Origin: Deltaproteobacteria bacterium
GTDB lineage: Bacteria > Desulfobacterota > Desulfobacteria > Desulfobacterales > JAFDCJ01
Length of the DNA stretch: 43,560 bases
Assembly: GCA_019312835.1 (NCBI GenBank)
Contig: JAFDCJ010000304.1
Span: 1-43,560, forward strand
Direction: 5' to 3'
Shown here: positions 25,374 to 32,879 of the stretch, piece after piece
How positions within the stretch are numbered: the stretch's first letter is position 1
Layout: each line of letters opens with the position of its first letter
The notes under the pieces: model-generated
Seen by the model: the letters and a program-made list of their open reading frames with translations, nothing else
Told to the model about the DNA's origin: nothing
Databases searched by the model: none
Position numbers and translations under genes: made by a program

Positions 25374-25947
25374 TGTTTTTCTCCGTTGTTTCGGGTTGGT
25401 CAGCATGGGGTGCGAGCTCGGCCAATGAGGTACGGATGCTCTGGCCCAGTTGGTGAATTACCATCGGATCTTCCAGGGAGTCAACTCCCAACTCCTTTTT
25501 AAGTTCCCGCGTGTCCAGGATAAAATCTTTGCCGTCGATAATATGAGTATATACAAAGTCGATCTGCGGGCTGCCCATCATCAATGTGGTCATGGTGGCT
25601 GCCATGTCACCCATCGGGGCCCGATCGATATGGTTGTACCCGAAGGTCGCACTCACTTCAGTGCCGCCGGCGGTTCCGACCGTAACCTCCATCTTGCCGT
25701 CGCAACGCTCCGCAGCGGCTGCTAAAAGCGACAGGCCCAGGCCAACCCTGCGGGTGGTGCGGGAAGTGACGAAGGGATCTTGGAGCCGGTCTAATTTGTC
25801 GGCGGGAATGCCGCGACCGTTGTCCCTGACGATAATTTTTAATAAATCTTCGGTACGGGATTCGACCACCCCAATGTGAATGCAATCGGCTCCGGCCGTA
25901 ATACCGTTTTCAACAATATCCAGAATGTGTAATGATATTTCCCGCAA
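25354..25947 (-). CDS. GHKL-type ATPase domain protein
   Basis: Histidine-kinase-like ATPase without a phosphoacceptor domain, 197 aa. It opens with LHILDIVENGITAGAD (N box, Asn in the helix), then IIVRDNGRGIP (G1) and TTRRVGLGLSLLAAAAE (G2). The C-terminal 80 residues (HIDRAPMGDMAATMTTLMMG...) are specific to this hydrogenase-associated group. The frame starts at a TTG directly after the TGA of the PHP gene, with AGAAGGA upstream, so it is translationally coupled. It could be an anti-sigma-type or kinase subunit of the sensor; the partner is unknown. Confidence 0.82.
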   Translation of the reverse strand: MREISLHILDIVENGITAGADCIHIGVVESRTEDLLKIIVRDNGRGIPADKLDRLQDPFVTSRTTRRVGLGLSLLAAAAERCDGKMEVTVGTAGGTEVSATFGYNHIDRAPMGDMAATMTTLMMGSPQIDFVYTHIIDGKDFILDTRELKKELGVDSLEDPMVIHQLGQSIRTSLAELAPHADQPETTEKNNGKTHD

Positions 25948-26685
25948 TCAGACCAGTATCCTTCTGCCTTCTTTTCTCGCCAGCGCCAGCCGTATTTCGG
26001 CCAGTGTAGGCGCGGCCAGTTCAAAAACGCTACAGGCCCTGCCGATGTCGTCGAGGTAATGGGCATCCGACGCGGTCACACAGGAATAGCTGCCGATACC
26101 GGGGATTTCCTGGGCCGCCTGCGCCAGGTCGATGCGATAGGACACTTCCAGAGCGTCAAGATTCAAATCCCCGGGAATAAAGCCAAGCTGATTGATAATC
26201 CCATAGGACGGACGGTCGACATGGCAGGAGATATTAATGCCGCCCAGCATGTGGGTTTTATCAACGATGTCATACAGGCTCAGGCGGGTGGCCCCTATCA
26301 GCAGGCGCGGATTTTCTCCAATAACCTCATCATCTTCGTTGGCAACGACCTGACACCCGAACACTTTCGAATTGTTTTCCCCCGGCAGATTGGCATAGAC
26401 ATGGGCTTGCATTTCAAGTGCCGGGTCCAACTCATCAAATAAAGCCAGAATGTGAACTTCTTCCCGGGAACAGATTTCCATGCCCGGCAGAACCGGCAGA
26501 CCCCGCTTGTCACCCTCGCGCATGGTAGCGCCGGCGTTTTCCGCCGAATTATGGTCGCACAGGGCTATTAAATCCAGTCCGATTTCCAGGCTTTTCTGGA
26601 CAATCTTTCTGGGGCTCATGTCCCAGTCGCTGCAAGGCGACAGACAGCTGTGAATATGGAGGTCAGCCCTGAATTCTTTTAACAC
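25948..26685 (-). CDS. PHP-domain phosphoesterase
   Basis: Metal-dependent phosphoesterase of the polymerase-and-histidinol-phosphatase fold, 245 aa. All metal motifs are visible: FRADLHIHSCLSPCSDW, IALCDHNSAENA, VLPGMEICSREEVHIL, NISCHVDRPSYGI and TASDAHYLDDIG. GTG 26685 is chosen because GGAGAC precedes it; the gene overlaps the hydrogenase-like gene by 7 bases. PHP proteins of this group recur with [FeFe]-hydrogenase-like sensor genes. Their substrate is not established; a nucleotide or phosphoryl signal turned over by the pathway is a reasonable guess. Confidence 0.88.
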   Translation of the reverse strand: MLKEFRADLHIHSCLSPCSDWDMSPRKIVQKSLEIGLDLIALCDHNSAENAGATMREGDKRGLPVLPGMEICSREEVHILALFDELDPALEMQAHVYANLPGENNSKVFGCQVVANEDDEVIGENPRLLIGATRLSLYDIVDKTHMLGGINISCHVDRPSYGIINQLGFIPGDLNLDALEVSYRIDLAQAAQEIPGIGSYSCVTASDAHYLDDIGRACSVFELAAPTLAEIRLALARKEGRRILV

Positions 26686-27992
26686 GCTCTGTCTCCGCCC
26701 AACAGAAGGCATTCATTCAAAGATGCCTCGCCCTTGACCACATCTTCGGCAAAGGTTTTACAGGTGGGCGCGCCACATTCCGCGCAGTCGTGGCCCTTGA
26801 TACGATCCAGTATCTCATCAACTTCCCGCAGCATTTCAATGGACATTGGTTTGGCCCGGGATCCAAAGATTTGAATAAGTTTCGCAGGATCTTTATCCGT
26901 CAGAAATCTACCTTTTTCATATTGCCGCAAAATCTTGTCCCGCGACAGCCGCCTTCCCAGTCCGAGCATCTTAATCATTTTGTTGACGGCACTTTTAGCC
27001 AGGTACTTGTCGATGGCGGTGATGGCGCCTCCCAGGCACCCTTCCCGGCAGGTTCTAAATTCGATGTATTCCAGATTGCTGAAAAGCCCCATTTCCATCT
27101 TTTCAAGGTAGGTGATGGTTTCATCCAATCCGGAAACCGCCAGGGAGTTATCGATATTCATGTCGGCAATTTCACCGCCCGACATGCCCCACATCGGCCC
27201 GTTGCCCGTGTGGCAGTACTCAAAGTCGAATCGAATGTTGGAATAAGGGATTGGATCAGCCTCCCGCATGTGTTCGATCTGGTGCAACAGGTCGGCGTAA
27301 ATATCGTTGATGCCCAGAGAAAAACAGGTGTCACCCTGTGCTTTTGCGGAGGCCAAGCGGATCGGGCCGCGTTTGGTCGGACAGGGGTTGATGTAATACA
27401 GCCTGACCCTTTCTGCACTGATTCCATATTCCTGCACAATGCGTTGCCTGACCTCCCTTGCCATCAGGTCTACCGGCCTCAATAACGGCAGGACGTTGGG
27501 CATCAGACTCGGAAACTTGAAGGCGATCAGACGGATCACCACCGGACAGACAGGCGATATCAGCGGCCACGGAGATTGTCGGCTGACTCTATTTCTGACA
27601 ATGAATTCCTCGGTGGCATATTGAAACATTTCGAGGAAATAGGACATATCCACGGTGTGTTGGAAACCCAGCGCCCTGAGCCCCATCAGGATGTCCTCCG
27701 GCATCACCCCCGGGAATTGAGCGTAAAGCACCGGTGTTACGAGGGCGACCGATATCTCGTCCTTGTTTAGCCGCTCCAGATTACTTGTGGCTGCGCTGAG
27801 GGCTGCTTCCTGGCACACGCGGATACATTCCCCGCAGCCGATGCATAGATTTTCATTACGCACAGCTTTGCCGCTTCTGACCCTGATGGCCAGCGTCGGG
27901 CATACCTTCAGGCAGCTGGAACCGCCAGCACACACCTCTTTGTCATAGCGGATATAGCGTAAGCCTTTGTCGGTTTTCTTTTTGCCGGTCAT
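26679..27992 (-). CDS. [FeFe]-hydrogenase-like iron-sulfur protein (sensor type)
   Basis: Homologue of the catalytic domain of [FeFe] hydrogenases, 437 aa from ATG 27992. Order: a two-cluster ferredoxin domain (about 15-65), the H-cluster domain, and a C-terminal Fe-S domain C403-x2-C406-x4-C411-x16-C428 (DCAECGAPTC). Of the hydrogenase signatures, L1 reads SPVCPVV where TSCCPxW is usual, L2 reads NPCPTKR, and L3 reads EFRTCREGCLGGA. The four H-cluster Cys positions (149, 204, 315, 319) thus remain, but the proton-relay Cys of L1 is Val. The first ferredoxin motif also lacks one Cys (CAGGSSCLKVCP) while the second is complete. It probably acts as a redox or H2 sensor rather than a bulk hydrogenase; the neighbours support signalling. 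Confidence 0.85.
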   Translation of the reverse strand: MTGKKKTDKGLRYIRYDKEVCAGGSSCLKVCPTLAIRVRSGKAVRNENLCIGCGECIRVCQEAALSAATSNLERLNKDEISVALVTPVLYAQFPGVMPEDILMGLRALGFQHTVDMSYFLEMFQYATEEFIVRNRVSRQSPWPLISPVCPVVIRLIAFKFPSLMPNVLPLLRPVDLMAREVRQRIVQEYGISAERVRLYYINPCPTKRGPIRLASAKAQGDTCFSLGINDIYADLLHQIEHMREADPIPYSNIRFDFEYCHTGNGPMWGMSGGEIADMNIDNSLAVSGLDETITYLEKMEMGLFSNLEYIEFRTCREGCLGGAITAIDKYLAKSAVNKMIKMLGLGRRLSRDKILRQYEKGRFLTDKDPAKLIQIFGSRAKPMSIEMLREVDEILDRIKGHDCAECGAPTCKTFAEDVVKGEASLNECLLLGGDRAC

Positions 27993-28209
27993 GGCACTTG
28001 CCAATGCATTGACTATTATTTATTTACAATTGAATATAGAATGAATCCTGTCTGATTTGGAGTCGTCATACATATTTGAAGCGGCCCTAAGGATTTTCAT
28101 TCTGGTCAGGATTTTACAGTTGAGGCTGGGATCTAGGGCATCATCTCTGGAATAAAAAATAACCTACCAGAAATTTTCGATATTCAATGGTCCATGGCCA
28201 GGCGCTGGA

Positions 28210-28563
28210 CTATCGTTTGCCGTCCAGTCCAGTTAGCTGGCAGTCATGTAATCTGCCGCATGAAACAAACATAGAGTAGGGGCTGGAAATCAGCGGTAAC
28301 TGATTTTCTTCTGCCAACCCAATCACCTCGGCAGGCGGTGTTTTCCCCCTTACAAATACCACGGCACCCACATTGGCCACCATGGCAGTTCGAATGACTT
28401 GGACGGTGGTCAGTCCTGTCAACAGAATACAGCCCTCCGACAACCCGGCCAGAATGTCGCTCATCAGATCACTGGCCCCGCAGGTTGTGATTTCTTTTTC
28501 TAAAAACCCATCGCCGGTGAGGAGCTTGCCATCCAGTGCTTCGATTATTTTTGATAGTTTCAT
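28210..28563 (-). CDS. DRTGG-domain protein of the hydrogenase-like operon
   Basis: Stand-alone DRTGG domain, 117 aa, same family as the protein at 10884-11225. It opens MKLSKIIEALDGKLLTGDGF and has ASDLMSDILAGLSEGCILLTG, AMVANVGAVVFVRGKTPP and QLPLISSPYSMFVSCGRLH. GAAGG precedes ATG 28563. It lies within the minus-strand operon; about 220 bases separate it from the hydrogenase-like gene. Relatives co-occur with PHP, GHKL ATPase and ferredoxin genes in anaerobes; molecular role unknown. Confidence 0.82.
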   Translation of the reverse strand: MKLSKIIEALDGKLLTGDGFLEKEITTCGASDLMSDILAGLSEGCILLTGLTTVQVIRTAMVANVGAVVFVRGKTPPAEVIGLAEENQLPLISSPYSMFVSCGRLHDCQLTGLDGKR

Positions 28564-28609
28564 CTATGCCTTCACTTTATTCCCGTGAACCCTGAAAATC
28601 GATCACATG

Positions 28610-29095
28610 TTACCAGCCGCTCATGATATCATGCCCCCAGCGCTGGGCGATGCCATTGCGGAACTGGTAGAAGTGGGTTCCGATTACGCGCAGGATATGT
28701 GACATGAGCTCAAACCCCAGGTCGGCATCGTTTTCAAACAAGTCTACCAGGCGTTTTTTTTCAATTTTGACCACTTCACATTTCTGGCTGGCGCAAAAAG
28801 CCGAGAGTTTGTATTCGAAAGGCGGCATAAAACTTGACCATCCAAATAGCTCCGCTTTGGATATGAAAGAAATGGGATCTTCCACCGGGGTCGTCTTGCC
28901 CTCCGGGCGGTCATTGCGCAGCTCTACCTCACCCTCGAGCACGATCCACAGGTGGGCCGAAGGCTCGCCTTCCGCAAACAGCCTTTCGTTTTTGGTAAAT
29001 TGCATTTTTTCACTGATATTCCGGATTGCCGCCAACTGAGCGTCATTTAGTCCCTTGAGGGCTTCAACGGCTTTCAATGCTTCGATATCGATCAT
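28610..29095 (-). CDS. Cyclic-nucleotide-binding-fold protein without DNA-binding domain
   Basis: Single cNMP-binding (cupin-type) domain, 161 aa, no helix-turn-helix. Recognisable blocks: FTKNERLFAEGEPSAHLWIV, EGEVELR, and SKAELFGWSSFMPPFEYKLS. The ribose-phosphate-binding motif of true cAMP receptors is not evident (no GE-x-x-L...RxA pattern in the usual place), so the ligand, if any, is uncertain. The final helices (DLGFELMSHILRVIGTHFYQ) match the CRP-like C-helix. ATG 29095 follows GGGAGGAG. It is a close paralogue of the N-terminal part of the next upstream gene. Confidence 0.83.
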   Translation of the reverse strand: MIDIEALKAVEALKGLNDAQLAAIRNISEKMQFTKNERLFAEGEPSAHLWIVLEGEVELRNDRPEGKTTPVEDPISFISKAELFGWSSFMPPFEYKLSAFCASQKCEVVKIEKKRLVDLFENDADLGFELMSHILRVIGTHFYQFRNGIAQRWGHDIMSGW

Positions 29096-29118
29096 GCGCT
29101 CCTCCCGCAAAACGCTTT

Positions 29119-29865
29119 TTAATCAGTTAAAACAAAATCAGCCTGGATTTGACCCCTCAGGACATGCTGGTGGAAGACCTGACGCATTTTTTCGGCATTC
29201 ATTTTCTGATACACAACGGGATCTTCTCCTTCGATTTGGATCGTTACGTTCGGTTCGGTGGGGCATTTGCCGATACAGCCGGAAGACGCCACCTTTATAT
29301 CCGACCGGCCGCTATTTTTGGTTTCTTCCAAAAGGGCGTCCATAACATCGCGGGCTCCCGCAACGATGCCGCACGTTGCAAGGTGTACGATGACCTTTAC
29401 CATGGAAACGGGCGCGGCGGTCGCCAATTTTTCTAATTTTTGAAACCGTTTGCCGATGACCCTGACCATATTTGACAGGACCAGATACCCGAGCCGGTGA
29501 TCCTCTTCAAACAGCTTGAATAGTCTTTGCCGGTCTATTTTTACCACTTCGCAGGACGGGGTGGTGCAGTAGGCCGAAAGGCTGTATTTATAGGGACTCA
29601 CCAGGCTGGACCAGCCAAAAGCCTTGGATTCCAATATGGAAGAGATGGTATTTTTTTCGGATGTCGGTCGCCCCGGCAAATCAAAGCGCAGGTCAACCTG
29701 ACCGGTTTTGACGATATAAAGGTTGGATGCCGGTTCACCTTCTCCAAACAGCTTGGAACCCGATTTGTGCTGTTCTGCCTGACAACAGCCCCGCACCGCG
29801 GTCAGCTGGTTTTCGTCCAGGCCCTTGAAGATTCCAACCGACTCCAGAAAATCATTCCCGATCAT
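29119..29865 (-). CDS. cNMP-binding domain fused to a thioredoxin-like [2Fe-2S] ferredoxin
   Basis: Two-domain fusion, 248 aa. Residues about 1-150: cyclic-nucleotide-binding fold (FKGLDENQLTAVRGCC, LFGEGEPASNLYIVKTGQVD, SKAFGWSSLVSPYKYSLSAY, C-helix VLSNMVRVIGKRFQ). Residues 155-248: ferredoxin domain with VHLATCGIVAGARDVMDALL and SSGCIGKCPTEPNV, ending MRQVFHQHVLRGQIQADFVL, closely matching the stand-alone ferredoxin at 25005-25373. AGGAGG precedes ATG 29865. The fusion suggests that a redox cluster and a ligand-binding domain talk to each other directly. No DNA-binding domain. Second gene of the minus-strand operon. Confidence 0.85.
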   Translation of the reverse strand: MIGNDFLESVGIFKGLDENQLTAVRGCCQAEQHKSGSKLFGEGEPASNLYIVKTGQVDLRFDLPGRPTSEKNTISSILESKAFGWSSLVSPYKYSLSAYCTTPSCEVVKIDRQRLFKLFEEDHRLGYLVLSNMVRVIGKRFQKLEKLATAAPVSMVKVIVHLATCGIVAGARDVMDALLEETKNSGRSDIKVASSGCIGKCPTEPNVTIQIEGEDPVVYQKMNAEKMRQVFHQHVLRGQIQADFVLTD

Positions 29866-29940
29866 GCCCACCTCCTGTTTACTATGCGGCTGATATATAC
29901 ATGCTAATTAGTCAAAAAATATCGTAATGCGAATTGAGTG

Positions 29941-30363
29941 TCAAGAAAGATGAAAAACCATTTTGACCTGCGTGCCCTGCCCAGGGGAAGATTCAACTGC
30001 GATTTCGTCTGAATTTTTTTTCATGTTCGGCAGCCCCATACCGGCGCCGAACCCCATTTCCCGGTGTTCGTCCGAGGCAGTGGAAAAACCGGTCTTCATC
30101 GCCATTTCAATATCTTCAATCCCCGGGCCGTTATCGGATATTTCCATCACCAACTTACTGGTGTCTATTTCAACGCTCAGCTGACCGTCGCCGCCGTGCA
30201 TGACCACATTCATTTCACCTTCATAACCGCAAATAGCTATGCGGCGTATTAATTGAGGGTTAAAGTCCAGGGATTTGAGAAGGTTTTGAATATTGATCGA
30301 GGCCTCACCGGCATGAATGAAATCTTTGGCTTTGATCTTAAATGTTTTTGTTAACCCAGTCAT
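29941..30363 (-). CDS. RsbW-like ATP-binding protein (GHKL fold)
   Basis: Small GHKL ATPase resembling anti-sigma factors and serine kinases such as RsbW/RsbT, 140 aa. N box region RRIAICGYEGEMNVVMHGGD (Glu and Asn/His positions), G1 MEISDNGPGIEDIEMAM, then GFGAGMGLPNMKKNSDEI (G2) and SSPGQGTQVKMVF. First gene of the minus-strand operon; the start ATG 30363 has a weak site. It may phosphorylate or sequester a partner in the redox-signalling module; no STAS-domain partner is seen in the window, so the target is unknown. Confidence 0.82.
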   Translation of the reverse strand: MTGLTKTFKIKAKDFIHAGEASINIQNLLKSLDFNPQLIRRIAICGYEGEMNVVMHGGDGQLSVEIDTSKLVMEISDNGPGIEDIEMAMKTGFSTASDEHREMGFGAGMGLPNMKKNSDEIAVESSPGQGTQVKMVFHLS

Positions 30364-30521
30364 AGTTTCAACAGTCCTTCCAAAACCGCTTCCAGCCCTT
30401 TAGGCTTGCAGGTTGGAGGGCAAGCCAGCCCCCTCCGGGACGGAGTCGGGCCTGATGCGGGGCCAGGGGCTAATCGGGCGAAAACCCATGTGTAAGCCAG
30501 AGTATGGCAGTAAGAAGATTG

Positions 30522-30535
30522 TGTGTCAAGACACA
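30522..30535. promoter_or_regulatory. Palindrome TGTGTC-AA-GACACA in the divergent promoter region
   Basis: A perfect 6-bp inverted repeat with 2-base spacer lies between the divergent sensory operon (-) and mtnP-apt (+). It could be an operator for a dimeric regulator. It does not match the FNR, CRP or Rex consensus closely. Confidence 0.35.
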
Positions 30536-30666
30536 GATACACCTGGCAGCGTTTGCCTGTTTTTAAAACGCTTTACCATCATGACATTTTTTGCTATGCG
30601 TGTCTCTTGGACCAATTTCAGTGAGATATTCCAAAAGCGACGCGCATTCGGCGGAAGGAGGCATGC

Positions 30667-31422
30667 ATGAGAATCGGCATTATTGGTGGATCCGGATTGG
30701 ACGATCCTGATATGATAACAGATTTGCAAACCCAAAGCTGCACTACATCCTATGGTGAAGCCCAGATAACATCCGGCAAGCTCAACGATGTTGATATTAT
30801 TTTTGTTGCCAGGCACGGCATGAACCACCATCTTAGCCCGACCCATGTGAACTATCGAGCCAATATCCAGGCCCTCAAAGATTTAAATGTGACCCATGTT
30901 ATCGCGACCAATGCCTGTGGGAGTTTGAAAGAGGAAATTGGACGCGGTGATTTTATTATACCGTCTCAGTTCATTGATTTCACGAAACGCAGAATCAATA
31001 CCTTTTATGACGATTTCAGAGGTGGGATGCACCATGAGGTGATGGCCGATCCCTTTGATAAATCTTTGAGCAATCTGCTATATGCGGTTGCTAAGGATCT
31101 GGGGTTCAGAATTCATAAAGACAAAACCCTGGTTACCATCGAGGGCCCCCGGTTTTCAACCCGGGCGGAATCCAAAATGTATATTGCCTGGGGGGCCGAT
31201 ATCATCAACATGACAGTGGCCACCGAAGCCGCCCTCGCGAGGGAAGCCGGGCTTCCTTACGCTGTCATTGCCATGTCGACGGATTATGATTGCTGGAAAG
31301 AAGACGAAGAAATGCCGGCGTGGCAGGATATTTTAGATATTTTTACGAAAAATGTGGGTAACGTCAAAAAGATTTTGCTCGAAGCGGTCAAACAATTGTC
31401 CAATCAGGAAGGTGCCAAATGA
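30667..31422 (+). CDS. mtnP: 5'-methylthioadenosine phosphorylase (PNP family)
   Basis: Cleaves methylthioadenosine with phosphate to adenine and methylthioribose-1-phosphate; cytoplasmic trimer in the family. The protein is 251 aa. Motifs: IGIIGGSGLDDP, VARHGMNHHLSPTHVNYRAN, ATNACGSLKEEIGRGDFIIP, VTIEGPRFSTRAESKMY, and NMTVATEAALAREAGLPYAV then STDYDCWKEDEE, which points to MTA rather than guanosine/inosine as substrate. GGAAGGAGG precedes ATG. It overlaps apt by 4 bases, so the adenine released is passed to Apt. MtnA on the other side of the sensory operon uses the other product. Confidence 0.92.
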   Translation: MRIGIIGGSGLDDPDMITDLQTQSCTTSYGEAQITSGKLNDVDIIFVARHGMNHHLSPTHVNYRANIQALKDLNVTHVIATNACGSLKEEIGRGDFIIPSQFIDFTKRRINTFYDDFRGGMHHEVMADPFDKSLSNLLYAVAKDLGFRIHKDKTLVTIEGPRFSTRAESKMYIAWGADIINMTVATEAALAREAGLPYAVIAMSTDYDCWKEDEEMPAWQDILDIFTKNVGNVKKILLEAVKQLSNQEGAK

Positions 31423-31994
31423 AATCTACCCCCCCCTTATCTGATGATAGCTCTGATTATAATGCCAAGTGCGATTTTATCAAAAGCAAGGTCAGATCGA
31501 TTCCCGACTGGCCCATCAAAGGTGTCATCTTCAGAGATATTACCACGCTGCTGGAGGACCCCAAGACATTTAAGGCGATCTGTTCGATTTTTTACAACCG
31601 GTATCTCAATGAGAGGATCGATAAAATTGTCGGCATCGATGCCCGGGGCTTTTTGTTCGGAGCGGTACTGGCCTATGAATTGGATATAGGGTTCATACCA
31701 ATCCGTAAAAAGGGCAAACTGCCTTACAAAACCATCAGCGAATCTTACACCCTGGAATACGGGGAGGAAACCATTGAAATCCATGAAGATGCCATCACCA
31801 GGGGTGATCGGGTTGTTATTATTGACGATCTCATGGCCACCGGAGGCACCGTTGCAGCTTCTGCTGCGCTGGTGGAGAAACTCGGTGGGGATATCCTGGA
31901 ATGCGCTTTTGTCATAGAGCTCCCGGACTTAAAGGGCCGCGAAAAGATGGGCAACCGAAACTGTTTTGCCATCATTGAATTTGAGGGCGAGTGA
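31419..31994 (+). CDS. apt: Adenine phosphoribosyltransferase
   Basis: Makes AMP from adenine and PRPP, salvaging adenine released by MtnP. The protein is 191 aa. Motifs: IPDWPIKGVIFRDITTLLED, GIDARGFLFGAVLAYEL, PIRKKGKLPYKTISESYTLEYG, and the PRPP-binding VVIIDDLMATGGTVAASAAL. The ATG lies inside the mtnP stop (ATGA overlap), so translation is coupled. The N-terminus (KSTPPLSDDSSDYNAK) is a little longer than usual. Repeat element C begins 2 bases after the stop codon. Confidence 0.95.
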   Translation: MKSTPPLSDDSSDYNAKCDFIKSKVRSIPDWPIKGVIFRDITTLLEDPKTFKAICSIFYNRYLNERIDKIVGIDARGFLFGAVLAYELDIGFIPIRKKGKLPYKTISESYTLEYGEETIEIHEDAITRGDRVVIIDDLMATGGTVAASAALVEKLGGDILECAFVIELPDLKGREKMGNRNCFAIIEFEGE

Positions 31995-31995
31995 G

Positions 31996-32218
31996 GAATG
32001 ACGAATGACGATCGACGAATGTTTGGAATGACGAATTTCGAATGACGAATGTCGAATGATGGAGCCGCTTCGCTCGATCATATATAAAGGGCATAATAAT
32101 TTATTAAAATTTCCTGCGGCAGCAAGGTCATCAAACTCAGGAAAAGTGGCTTTAATAGTAATAATAGAAAGAATTCCTTAATTCGACATTCGACACTCGA
32201 CATTCGACATTCCAAACG
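31996..32218. repeat. AGCGAAGCGATTCC-core element, copy C (inverted core)
   Basis: Left words AATGACGAATGACGATCGAC and more to about 32055, then GGAGCCGCTTCGCTC, an AT-rich middle, then AGAAAGAATTCCTTAATTCG and the inverted words ATTCGACACTCGACATTCGA to 32218. Same core pair as A and B but in the opposite order, like copy D. Confidence 0.75.
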
Positions 32219-32306
32219 ATTGACATTTTAAATCGGTTATGTGATATTGCTATCTTCGATTTTCCTAAATCCGACCTGAACACTATAGAATCGCCGGAGG
32301 TGATAA

Positions 32307-32801
32307 ATGACCGACGCCAGCCATCCTCAGCACCCTGATGTTACCGACGACATGTGGACGAAGATTGATGAAATTATTGCCGCCAACCGGGATATCGCCG
32401 GTTCGGTTATCGGCGTGTTGCGAGAGTGTCAGGATGTTGTCGGATACCTGCCGGTTGAGTTGATCGATTATATCAGTTTCGGCATGAATCTTTCCCGCAG
32501 CGAAGTCTACGGGGTTGCTTCCTTCTATTCACTGTTTTCGTTTGAACCCAAAGGACGCCATCTGATTAAGGTCTGTATGGGAACAGCTTGCTATGTCAAG
32601 GGAATCAAAGAGGCTATCAGTCGGATCGAAAACCAGTTCAACGTCAAAGAGGGCGGCGTCAGCGAGGATCGCCGGTTTTCGCTCGAAGCCGTCAGATGCT
32701 TGGGGGCCTGCGGCCTGGCTCCGGTCGTGGTGGTTGATCAGGACACATATGGAGATGTAAAGGCTGATAAGGTCATTGAGACCCTCGAAAAATACGAGTA
32801 G
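32307..32801 (+). CDS. NuoE/HndA-like [2Fe-2S] subunit
   Basis: 24-kDa-type subunit of NADH dehydrogenases, NAD(P)-linked hydrogenases and bifurcating enzymes, 164 aa. Helical N-terminus (SVIGVLRECQDVVGYLP, LSRSEVYGVASFYSLFSFEP) and a thioredoxin-like cluster domain with all four ligands: VCMGTACYVKG and CLGACGLAPVV. GGAGGTG precedes ATG 32307. Followed 78 bases later by the NuoF-like gene. It shuttles electrons to or from the FMN subunit. In hydrogenases of the Hnd/HydABC type the same subunit accompanies a hydrogenase catalytic subunit, which is absent downstream here. Confidence 0.92.
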   Translation: MTDASHPQHPDVTDDMWTKIDEIIAANRDIAGSVIGVLRECQDVVGYLPVELIDYISFGMNLSRSEVYGVASFYSLFSFEPKGRHLIKVCMGTACYVKGIKEAISRIENQFNVKEGGVSEDRRFSLEAVRCLGACGLAPVVVVDQDTYGDVKADKVIETLEKYE

Positions 32802-32879
32802 ACCGGCGTCAGACAGCCGATGAAAATTTCGGAAATCGAGGTTCCAGAGGACCCGATGGTTCTTGGCAAGGAGTAAGGA

